Positions 1-6,731 of a DNA stretch of 11,271 nt are shown here, in pieces (the first letter of the stretch is position 1; the number at the start of each line of letters is the position of its first letter). The stretch is from Bacteroidales bacterium (GTDB lineage: Bacteria; Bacteroidota; Bacteroidia; Bacteroidales; VadinHA17). The translations under genes were made by a program, and so were the position numbers. The DNA lies in assembly GCA_017882245.1 (NCBI GenBank), contig JADGPV010000209.1:1-11271 (forward strand), in the 5' to 3' direction. The notes beneath the pieces are model-generated. The model made no database searches and was not told the DNA's origin. It saw only the letters and a program-made list of their open reading frames with translations.

Positions 1-1261
1 GCTGAGTGACCTGTTCTATCACCCTTCCTGCAAAATTCTCAGGTACCTGCACTGTCAGTATCTCTACCGGCTCATGATCTATGCCCTTAATATTCCTTAT
101 AATTACCTTTGGCTGACCCACCTGCAGTTCAAAACCCTCGCGCCTCATGGTCTCGATAAGTATTGAAAGGTGAAGAATGCCTCGCCCGAAGACCATGAAA
201 GATTCTGATGAACCTGTCTCCTCAACTCTCAGGGCTAGGTTCTTTTCAGTCTCTCTGAAAAGCCTGTCTCTCAGCTGGCGTGAAGTGACGAGTGTGCCTT
301 CGCGTCCGAAAAAAGGTGAGTTATTTGCAGCAAAGAGCATGCTCATTGTAGGTTCATCGACATGGATATGAGAAAGACCCTCCGGATTGACAGCGTCAGC
401 TATTGTATCACCTATCTCAAAATCTTCTATACCGAACAGTGCACATATCTCACCTGACCGTATCGGTTTTTTAGTCTTTTCCTTTCCCAGTCCTTCAAAA
501 AGATAAGCCTCCTTGACAGTGTTCAGGACAACACTTCCGTCGCGTTTAATGAGTGAGACCTGGCTGCCAGGGATAAGTATACCCCTGCTTATTTTACCGA
601 CTGCTATGCGTCCCTGGTAGGAAGAATAATCAAGCGATGAAATTCTCATCTGCAGGGTGCCTTCCACCATCTTTGCCGGTGGAATATGTTTCAGTATGGT
701 ATCGAGCAGATAACTGACATCAGTTGCCGGTTTTGACCAGTCAGGCCCCATCCAGCCCTGCTTTGAAGAGCCATAAACAGTCGGGAAGTCAAGCTGGTCT
801 TCCGTAGCCTTGAGGCTATGCATCAGGTCAAAGACTTTTTCCTGCGTTTCCTCAGGTTTGCAGTTTGGCTTGTCAACTTTATTGACAACCACAATTGGTT
901 TCAATCCCAGCTCAAGGGCTTTCTGGAGCACAAAACGGGTCTGGGGCATAGGCCCTTCAAATGCGTCAACTATCAGCAGAACACCTTCGGCCATGTTAAG
1001 AACCCTTTCCACCTCACCCCCGAAGTCAGAGTGTCCCGGAGTATCAATGATATTGATCTTGACATTTTTGTACCTGACGGAGACATTTTTTGAGAGTATT
1101 GTGATACCTCTCTCCCTTTCAAGGTCGTTGCTGTCGAGAATGAGGTCTCCCATGACCTGGTTCTCCCGGAAAAGCTTTACCTGGTATAAGATGCGGTCAA
1201 CAAGAGTTGTTTTGCCGTGGTCAACGTGTGCAATTACGGCTATATTTCTTATTTCTTCCAT
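1..1261 (-). CDS. typA: Ribosome-associated translational GTPase TypA/BipA, 3' end outside the window
   Basis: Translation from the ATG at 1261 gives an open frame of 420 codons to the window edge. About 180 C-terminal residues of a family of roughly 600 are missing. The G domain carries all signatures: AHVDHGKTT (11-19, P-loop), RERGIT (49-54, switch I), DTPGHSDF (73-80) and NKVD (127-130). The G5-like element is GSSKQG instead of the SAL seen in E. coli. The translation factor beta-barrel domain II follows from about residue 205, then the EF-G III-like domain and the start of domain V. TypA binds the 70S ribosome with GTP and assists ribosome assembly and stress adaptation (family knowledge). 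The start is chosen because MEEIRNIAVIAH matches the family N-terminus. There is no Shine-Dalgarno sequence. It lies 63 bases downstream of the GH30 gene but has its own promoter-like element in that gap. Confidence 0.97.
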   Translation of the reverse strand, partial: MEEIRNIAVIAHVDHGKTTLVDRILYQVKLFRENQVMGDLILDSNDLERERGITILSKNVSVRYKNVKINIIDTPGHSDFGGEVERVLNMAEGVLLIVDAFEGPMPQTRFVLQKALELGLKPIVVVNKVDKPNCKPEETQEKVFDLMHSLKATEDQLDFPTVYGSSKQGWMGPDWSKPATDVSYLLDTILKHIPPAKMVEGTLQMRISSLDYSSYQGRIAVGKISRGILIPGSQVSLIKRDGSVVLNTVKEAYLFEGLGKEKTKKPIRSGEICALFGIEDFEIGDTIADAVNPEGLSHIHVDEPTMSMLFAANNSPFFGREGTLVTSRQLRDRLFRETEKNLALRVEETGSSESFMVFGRGILHLSILIETMRREGFELQVGQPKVIIRNIKGIDHEPVEILTVQVPENFAGRVIEQVTQ

Positions 1262-1281
1262 TTGCAGATGCTATTGGGCTG

Positions 1282-1289
1282 CAAAAGTA
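1282..1289 (-). promoter_or_regulatory. typA: Bacteroidota-type -7 element of typA
   Basis: Read on the minus strand this is TACTTTTG, an exact match to the Bacteroidota -7 consensus TAnnTTTG. It ends 20 bases before the typA ATG, predicting a leader of only about 10-16 nucleotides. I see no convincing TTG at the -33 position. Its 3' half is also one arm of a short inverted repeat that reaches the start codon. This supports independent transcription of typA rather than only read-through from the GH30 gene. Confidence 0.55.
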
Positions 1290-1324
1290 GAAAAAGAAAT
1301 CTTTCCGCGCGTAAAGGCCGGTTT

Positions 1325-2788
1325 TTAAATTACCACCGTTATGATTGAATGAGCCAGGCTGGTAATATCTGCTGCTTTTTTGTCTATGCACAATTTAAGG
1401 TCAGTTGCCTGGTCAGACTTGTTGAATATAATTACTACAATTTCTCCATCAGGATTTATAAAGCCTGTCGTTTCAAGATGGTCCCTTGAGGAAGAAACAC
1501 CTATTCTCTTTGCACCGCGATGGATAAACCTGGAGAAATGCCCTATATAATAATAGGCATTGGTATAAATGATCTCGCCTGTTTTGGTATCAGCATGAAC
1601 GGGTGCAAAGCAGAAATTCCCGACATGGTTAGGTCCGCCGTTTTCATCAAGCAGTATATTCCAGTCAAACCATGCAACGGTTCCGCAATTGAAATCGTTG
1701 ACCATTGAATGGGCGTAATGCTCGCCCAGATCCCAGCTGTCAATCCTGGCAGTATTAAAACTTTCGGCGCATCCCTCGGTAAAGAGTATTTTTTTATCAG
1801 GATATGAATCGTTTACCAGCCTTACATTGCCGAACTGCATTTCACCCCCTGTCCATGGTTCGTACCAGTGAAAACCGAAGCCCCATACATATTTTGCAGC
1901 TCTCTGATCGTTCATGATAACGGTTGCCCTTTGATGAATAAGATCGCGGTTATGGTCCCAGGCAATTATTTTTATACTGCCGTAAGGGCTCTTTTCAACG
2001 GTGGTGCCGAGGTATTTTCCGATAAATTCAGCCTCGTCATCTGCAGAATAGATGCACGAGTCCCAGGTCTGAACTGCCAGGGGTTCATTCTGGGAAGATA
2101 TGGCCCATACCGGAATGCCCGTCTTGGTATAGGCATCTATGAATTTGACAAAGTGGTTTGCCCATACTTGCTTATATTCATCGAGAAGCTTTCCGCCATG
2201 CAGCACATCTTTGTTTGTTTTCATCCAGGCGGGAGGACTCCATGGGGAGGCGAAAATCAGGACCTCTTCATCAGCTGCCGCTCTTGCCTCTTTGATCAGT
2301 GGAATCTTAAATTTCTGGTCGTGGTCAATAGTAAAAGATTCAAGGGAAGCATCCCCGTCATTGACATATGAATATGATGATGAAGAAAAGTCGCAGCTGG
2401 CAATATTCACACGTGCCAGGTTGTAGCCTATCCCTTTTTCTCTTCCGTAGTATGCTTCTATTACTTCTTTTCTTTTCCCCTCGGGAATTTTATAGTATGT
2501 TTCCGCTGCGGCATCAGTTATCGCGCCACCAATGCCTTCGATAGTCTGGAAAGTGACTTTTTCATTAACAAAAATAATCGGTTGTCTTTCTGACAGGTGT
2601 TCATACTCTTCGAACTTCAAATTTGCCACTGGAGTCAATCTGAATGCTGTATCCCTGGCGGTAATATAGACTTCATTTTCATCCGTATTGACCTGGAGAA
2701 CCGTATTGGTATTTGCAGGTTTATTACCGCAGCTCATCAGCCCGAGAGTCAGGCTGGCAGTTATTAGATATGCCGGGAGCTTGTTCAT
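1325..2788 (-). CDS. GH30 family glycosidase lipoprotein, glucocerebrosidase-like
   Basis: A 487-residue protein with a lipoprotein signal peptide: hydrophobic residues 6-19, lipobox LMSC, lipidated Cys20. No acidic surface-export signal follows the Cys, so periplasmic anchoring is as likely as surface display (inference). The mature part is a (beta/alpha)8 barrel of glycoside hydrolase family 30. The acid/base Glu235 lies in SQNEP and the nucleophile Glu338 in FTEGC. Other hallmarks are EGIGGAITDAAAET (84-97), SPWSPPAWMK (181-190) and FHWYEPW (306-312). Elements such as the DWN...GGPN stretch (375-387) and YYIGHFSRFI (413-422) closely parallel human glucocerebrosidase, pointing to subfamily 1-like enzymes acting on beta-glucosides, though beta-xylosidase or beta-1,6-glucanase activity cannot be excluded. 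Residues from about 418 form the C-terminal beta-sandwich. No SusC/SusD, regulator or other glycosidase is adjacent. No Shine-Dalgarno sequence precedes the ATG; the leader is A-rich. Confidence 0.94.
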   Translation of the reverse strand: MNKLPAYLITASLTLGLMSCGNKPANTNTVLQVNTDENEVYITARDTAFRLTPVANLKFEEYEHLSERQPIIFVNEKVTFQTIEGIGGAITDAAAETYYKIPEGKRKEVIEAYYGREKGIGYNLARVNIASCDFSSSSYSYVNDGDASLESFTIDHDQKFKIPLIKEARAAADEEVLIFASPWSPPAWMKTNKDVLHGGKLLDEYKQVWANHFVKFIDAYTKTGIPVWAISSQNEPLAVQTWDSCIYSADDEAEFIGKYLGTTVEKSPYGSIKIIAWDHNRDLIHQRATVIMNDQRAAKYVWGFGFHWYEPWTGGEMQFGNVRLVNDSYPDKKILFTEGCAESFNTARIDSWDLGEHYAHSMVNDFNCGTVAWFDWNILLDENGGPNHVGNFCFAPVHADTKTGEIIYTNAYYYIGHFSRFIHRGAKRIGVSSSRDHLETTGFINPDGEIVVIIFNKSDQATDLKLCIDKKAADITSLAHSIITVVI

Positions 2789-2820
2789 GTGGTTTTGTTT
2801 TAGTGTCTTATTATTATGCT

Positions 2821-2870
2821 ATTTACATAAATTTTCTGTTCAGAACCAATTCATTTATAAAATTTCTGTT
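2821..2870. repeat. Imperfect tandem repeat upstream of the GH30 gene
   Basis: ATTTACATAAATTTTCTGTT (2821-2840) and ATTTATAAAATTTCTGTT (2853-2870) match over 18 positions with a two-base gap. Their right ends are 30 bases apart, close to three helical turns. They lie 33 to 82 bases before the GH30 start codon, where an activator or repressor could bind. The sequence is AT-rich, so chance similarity remains possible. No clear -7 element for the GH30 gene is visible. Confidence 0.4.
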
Positions 2871-2902
2871 GTTTATAATTCTTCCAGGAAGCAGCAATTA
2901 CA

Positions 2903-2918
2903 GTCGGCTTGAGCCGGC
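2903..2918. other. Small hairpin in the divergent GH30/pirin region
   Basis: GTCGGC (2903-2908) pairs with GCCGGC (2913-2918) around a TTGA loop, with one G-T pair. It is GC-rich inside an AT-rich spacer. No T-tract follows on either strand, so it does not look like a terminator. It sits about 30 bases before the pirin -7 element and could be an operator or mean nothing. Confidence 0.25.
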
Positions 2919-2947
2919 GAATACTGCATTAGTTCTAAAGAGTTTGG

Positions 2948-2955
2948 TATCTTTG
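2948..2955 (+). promoter_or_regulatory. Bacteroidota-type -7 element of the pirin gene
   Basis: TATCTTTG matches the Bacteroidota -7 consensus TAnnTTTG exactly. It ends 22 bases before the pirin ATG, predicting a short leader of about 16 nucleotides. A TTG at -33 is not evident, so the upstream half of the promoter is weak or absent. It would drive pirin and probably the CDF gene behind it. Confidence 0.5.
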
Positions 2956-2977
2956 AATCGATTTTAAAGCAGAAACT

Positions 2978-3862
2978 ATGCCCGGAAGAAAATGTACACA
3001 AATAGTGAGAGGACAACATGCCATTGACGGAGCCGGTGTTCATTTGCGCAGAGTCCTTGAATTGAATACGGTTAAGGATTTTGACCCTTTCTTAATGCTG
3101 GATGGATTTGATTCCACCGATCCCAAGGATTATATCAAGGGGTTCCCGTGGCATCCTCACCGCGGAATTGAAACAGTCACCTACCTGTTACAGGGAGAAA
3201 TAGACCACGGTGACAGCCTCGGCAACAAGGGAGTCATCAGGAACCTTCAATGTCAATGGATGACGGCGGGATCAGGTATTATACACCAGGAGATGCCTAA
3301 AGCCACTGAAAGAATGCTTGGATGTCAGCTCTGGGTCAACCTTCCGAAAAAAGAGAAAATGACTCAACCGGCTTACCGCGACTTAAAGCCTGAAGCTATC
3401 CCGGAAGTTCAGGAAGAAAACGCAATTGTAAGGATCTTATCAGGCAACTACAACGACAAGCACGGGATTGTTAAAGGTGAATATGTAAAAATTCAGTACC
3501 TCGATGTTGCGTTGAAGCCGGACAGCGTCTGGCACTATCATCAAACACCCAACGATCAGACCTTGTTTCTCTATCTGATTGACGGCACTTTAGCTGCGGA
3601 TGAGGCCCTGGTCAGTTTTGAAGAAAAAGCCTGTGCAATTCTTATGTCAAGTTCATCTTCTAATGGCTCTGATTATGATGAAGTTACGGTCAAGGCCGGA
3701 CCTGAAGGAGCACGGTTTCTGCTTATCGCCGGCAAACCACTTAAGGAACCGGTTGCATGGGGCGGACCTATTGTAATGAATACGGAAGAGGAATTGAACC
3801 TGGCCTTCAGGGAGCTTAATAACAATACCTTCATAAAACACAGCAAACCGCAGGAATTATAA
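2978..3862 (+). CDS. Pirin family bicupin protein
   Basis: A 294-residue protein of normal family length with no signal peptide, so cytoplasmic. The N-terminal cupin has the pirin metal ligands: His59 and His61 in WHPHRGIETVTYLLQG, and His103 and Glu105 in GSGIIHQEMP. These correspond to the four ligands of human pirin, which binds one iron. The C-terminal half (about 165-285) is the second, non-metal cupin domain, including a proline/glycine-rich end near GKPLKEPVAWGGP. Some bacterial pirins oxidise quercetin; others act as redox- or stress-related regulators, so the substrate cannot be assigned from sequence. The start is the only ATG near a -7 element, and MPGRK fits short family N-termini. 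The CDF transporter follows 42 bases downstream on the same strand, so co-transcription is likely. Confidence 0.95.
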   Translation: MPGRKCTQIVRGQHAIDGAGVHLRRVLELNTVKDFDPFLMLDGFDSTDPKDYIKGFPWHPHRGIETVTYLLQGEIDHGDSLGNKGVIRNLQCQWMTAGSGIIHQEMPKATERMLGCQLWVNLPKKEKMTQPAYRDLKPEAIPEVQEENAIVRILSGNYNDKHGIVKGEYVKIQYLDVALKPDSVWHYHQTPNDQTLFLYLIDGTLAADEALVSFEEKACAILMSSSSSNGSDYDEVTVKAGPEGARFLLIAGKPLKEPVAWGGPIVMNTEEELNLAFRELNNNTFIKHSKPQEL

Positions 3863-3904
3863 AAATCTTTTGATATTTCAATAATCCAGTAATCAGCGGT
3901 TCAT

Positions 3905-4819
3905 ATGGCATCCTCCTCCCTCAGGAAATTCGTTTACCTATCTATTGTTGCTGCACTGCTGACGATCTCGATAAAGCTTATCGCATATCTGCTTACAAAT
4001 TCTGTCGGATTGTTATCTGATGCATTGGAGTCATGCGTGAATCTAATTGCTGCAGTCGTTGCCCTGATAATGATAAGGCTTGCCGAAAAACCGCCTGACG
4101 AACAACATGGATTCGGACATAACAAAGCTGAATATTTCTCAAGTGCAATCGAGGGCGGCCTTATAGTATTGGCCGCAGTAAGCATTATCTGGTCAGCCAT
4201 ACCAAGAGTTATACATCCTAAGCCTCTTGAAAACGTAGGTGCAGGTTTACTCCTGGCAGTCGGTGCATCACTTATAAATTTAGTAGTATCAATTATTTTA
4301 ATTAAGAATGGGAAGAAGCACAATTCAATTACCCTTGAAGCAGATGGCAGGCACCTGAGGACAGACGTTTTAACATCCGCAGGTGTATTGATTGGAATTG
4401 CACTAGTCAAACTGACAGGCTGGCTGATACTCGATGGAATTGTTGCAATTGGAGTAGCGATTAACATCATCTGGACAGGATATCAGCTAGTAAGAAGGTC
4501 TGCTTTAGGATTGCTCGATACTTCCATTTCGAAAGACGAAATGGCTAAGATAAATCAGGTCTTTGAAAAATATGACCGGCAAAATATTGAATTTCATTCT
4601 CTGATGACAAGGCAGTCAGGACAGCGAAAATTTATCATGATGCATGTTTTAATGCCCGGGAAATTAAGTATTCACCAGGGTCACGCAATTGCAGAGAAAA
4701 TTGAAGAGGATATCCGGATGGCGTTTGCGGAGTCGCAAACTACCGTGTTCACTCACCTTGAGCCAATTGAGGATCCGTCATCAATGCTTGATATCAATAT
4801 TGACCGTGCCAATAAATAA
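3905..4819 (+). CDS. Cation diffusion facilitator (CDF) family metal exporter
   Basis: A 304-residue inner-membrane transporter of normal family length. Six hydrophobic helices fill about residues 10-205, and a cytoplasmic C-terminal metallochaperone-like domain fills about 206-295. Family marks are SVGLLSDALES in TM2 (33-43), HGFGHNKAE after TM2 (68-76), and HLRTD in TM5 (His150, Asp154). The C-terminal domain has FHSLMTRQSGQRKF (230-243) and ends with the typical THLEP. CDF proteins export Zn2+, Fe2+, Mn2+, Co2+ or Cd2+ in exchange for protons. TM5 has the HxxxD pair common in zinc exporters, while TM2 offers Asp39, Glu42 and Asn46 in place of the usual HxxxD or DxxxD, so metal choice is uncertain. 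It lies 42 bases behind the pirin gene and shares its direction. Its stop is 29 bases from the stop of the convergent lipoprotein gene. Confidence 0.93.
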   Translation: MASSSLRKFVYLSIVAALLTISIKLIAYLLTNSVGLLSDALESCVNLIAAVVALIMIRLAEKPPDEQHGFGHNKAEYFSSAIEGGLIVLAAVSIIWSAIPRVIHPKPLENVGAGLLLAVGASLINLVVSIILIKNGKKHNSITLEADGRHLRTDVLTSAGVLIGIALVKLTGWLILDGIVAIGVAINIIWTGYQLVRRSALGLLDTSISKDEMAKINQVFEKYDRQNIEFHSLMTRQSGQRKFIMMHVLMPGKLSIHQGHAIAEKIEEDIRMAFAESQTTVFTHLEPIEDPSSMLDINIDRANK

Positions 4820-4848
4820 AGAGGCCTGAATATTTTGATGATTGTCAT

Positions 4849-6726
4849 TTATGTCGGCGGATGCAACCGCTTACTGAACCATTGACGGACCGAGCGCATT
4901 GTCTTGAGCTGGTATGGAGGTGCATGACGACGGCACGTGGCCCTTTCATCACTGTTTTCCGGCGCTCCCCAGCGAATCTCAATTCCATCGTTGGGATTAT
5001 ACGCCATTTCAAAGGCATCCCTCCTTTTAAGTAACTCACTTACAGTCAGTTCCTGCAATGAACCATCCGTACGGGCATAACTGACCGAAATTTCTGAGGC
5101 CTTCTGATCAAGGAGCGATTGAAGTTTTGTCCTGACCTGTTCCGGAGAGCCCTGTCCTGAAAAATTAAAATCCTCCGGCGCCCGGGCAACCTTATCAGGG
5201 AAATTGAGTACTTCATCCATAGCAATCAAAAGCCTCAGATCACGGTTGGGAGTTGAAAAGTTCTCCCACTGGCCTCCGGCCAGAAAGATGCCGGCGGCAC
5301 CTGATGGCATGGGAATTATCTCACCGGGATGTGACCTGAGCCAGGCTTCGCCGTTCGCCACGGAAGTAACACGTACCAGCAGCTGCTGGTGAAGTGACTG
5401 GATCAGGTCGAGCAATGCAGTTTCAGGATCAAGAGGCTCAGGATTAATCAATCGCTCCATTGTATGATAGAAAACATCGGTTTCCATCTTTCTCTGCTGA
5501 AGTGAAAAGGGGGCGAAGCCTGCCGAATCTGTCAATGCTTCGTTTCGCATCAGTAAAGTCTTTCCATTCTGCACTAAAACAGGACGGAAGGCCTTAAATC
5601 CCGGTTCCCCAACCACTTCAGATGTATTGAACAGGAAATTACCTTTCCAGAACCGCTTGACACCTATTGTCCCGTCAGGTTGCGCGTCTACTGAAAGAAG
5701 CAATCCCGGATGGCTTTTTGTTTGAGAAACCCAACCTACGATTATGAGCGTGTGGCCGTAAGGGTCAGCAAAAACGACACCGGGACGTAAGGCTGAGCGC
5801 TCAAGTAAAACCGGGTAATAATCTGAATTCTCATTATCCAATGAAGTCCGTGCTGTGCCTGAATGGACACCATCCATAACTCTTCTGAGAAAAGCATTGA
5901 AAGCCAGAACCGGATTCGAATTCGACCGGGAGGTTTCATTTGTGATCCACTGGCCGGTTCCGGGATTATGCCCGATGTAGCCCCGGTCGCATATATGGTA
6001 ACCGAAGGGGAGACCCAGTTTCCATGCAAAATATGCTCTCAGGAAAAAAGGATTATCGGCACAATCAGGCTGCATAATCACACTTGTTTTCCCACCGGGG
6101 TCATCTTCCCCCAGTGAAAAGTAATTGTAAAGGAAATTCTGATCCTTGTTTTGAGTCACCTCATGGAGTGCAGACCAGGAGGCCTGCTCATCGCAGTCAT
6201 GAAACAAAGCGCTTATCCAGGCAGAATAGATTGCCTCCATGCCGCTATCCCAGCCACGGGTGGTCCTCCAGACCGCACCTGTTGACGGCTCTTCCTTCCC
6301 GGGAGCAATTATAAATTCCAGGTTACTGAGTTCCCTTCCTTCCGCTGTTAATGTGACCTTATATTTACCGGCAGAACTTCCGGCAAAATCATCAATCCTC
6401 CAACAAGGCAACTCCTCCCCGGTTTTACTTTTCACTGATTTTACGTTACCTGACGGGCCGGTGACGAGGATCTGAGCTTTGAGGATATTTTTTCCACCGG
6501 TAGCCAGAATGCGGAATGCTTCTTCCGGACCGGGATTTTTCGGCAAAACAAGCAAAGTATTAACCGGCTGGTCCTTCTCAGGAGTCTCATATGTTTTGGC
6601 GGAATCTGAAATCACAGAAGGACCAACGCTTCCCTTCCTGGCTACACCGTCGCCATTACATGCCAAACAACTTATTAAGGTAATTATCAGGCATGAAATC
6701 AGCGAACGAATTTTGATACCGGTCAT
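4849..6726 (-). CDS. Large lipoprotein with possible Cys-His-Asp catalytic triad, function unknown
   Basis: I do not recognise this 625-residue protein with certainty. Residues 5-19 form a lipoprotein signal peptide ending in LISC, giving lipidated Cys20 (a second Cys at 23 is less fitting). No acidic cluster follows, so it probably faces the periplasm. Residues about 50-140 look like a beta-sandwich (short beta-type strands, GKYKVTLTAEGR). The middle region suggests a papain, NlpC/P60 or transglutaminase-like core: Cys222 in QPDCADNPFFLRAYFAWKLG, His325 in DPYGHTLIIVGW, and Asp347 in LSVDAQPDG, in the C-H-D order of those folds. Residues about 410-575 are mainly helical and charged. The tail has a distinctive RWGAPE...CRRHAP...WF pattern (585-617). 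Its ATG is 5 bases after the symporter stop, so it is almost certainly translated from the same mRNA. Peptidase, amidase or transglutaminase roles are all inference. Confidence 0.85.
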   Translation of the reverse strand: MTGIKIRSLISCLIITLISCLACNGDGVARKGSVGPSVISDSAKTYETPEKDQPVNTLLVLPKNPGPEEAFRILATGGKNILKAQILVTGPSGNVKSVKSKTGEELPCWRIDDFAGSSAGKYKVTLTAEGRELSNLEFIIAPGKEEPSTGAVWRTTRGWDSGMEAIYSAWISALFHDCDEQASWSALHEVTQNKDQNFLYNYFSLGEDDPGGKTSVIMQPDCADNPFFLRAYFAWKLGLPFGYHICDRGYIGHNPGTGQWITNETSRSNSNPVLAFNAFLRRVMDGVHSGTARTSLDNENSDYYPVLLERSALRPGVVFADPYGHTLIIVGWVSQTKSHPGLLLSVDAQPDGTIGVKRFWKGNFLFNTSEVVGEPGFKAFRPVLVQNGKTLLMRNEALTDSAGFAPFSLQQRKMETDVFYHTMERLINPEPLDPETALLDLIQSLHQQLLVRVTSVANGEAWLRSHPGEIIPMPSGAAGIFLAGGQWENFSTPNRDLRLLIAMDEVLNFPDKVARAPEDFNFSGQGSPEQVRTKLQSLLDQKASEISVSYARTDGSLQELTVSELLKRRDAFEMAYNPNDGIEIRWGAPENSDERATCRRHAPPYQLKTMRSVRQWFSKRLHPPT

Positions 6727-6731
6727 GGTTT

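Noticed and set aside
810..1328. 172-codon plus-strand open frame over the typA start
   Set aside because: It is opposite the TypA G domain, whose GTPase motifs are intact; the plus frame shows no family resemblance.
1868..2371. 167-codon plus-strand open frame opposite the GH30 gene
   Set aside because: It lies wholly inside a well-supported GH30 coding frame, has no recognisable domain and no promoter or ribosome-binding context; it is an antisense shadow.
3934..4470. 178-codon minus-strand open frame opposite the CDF gene
   Set aside because: It is complementary to the membrane helices of a clear CDF transporter, and its composition simply mirrors that gene.
4820..4848. Terminator between the convergent CDF and lipoprotein genes
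   Set aside because: The 29-base gap has only the short palindrome AGGCCT and no stem with a T-tract; no intrinsic terminator is supported.
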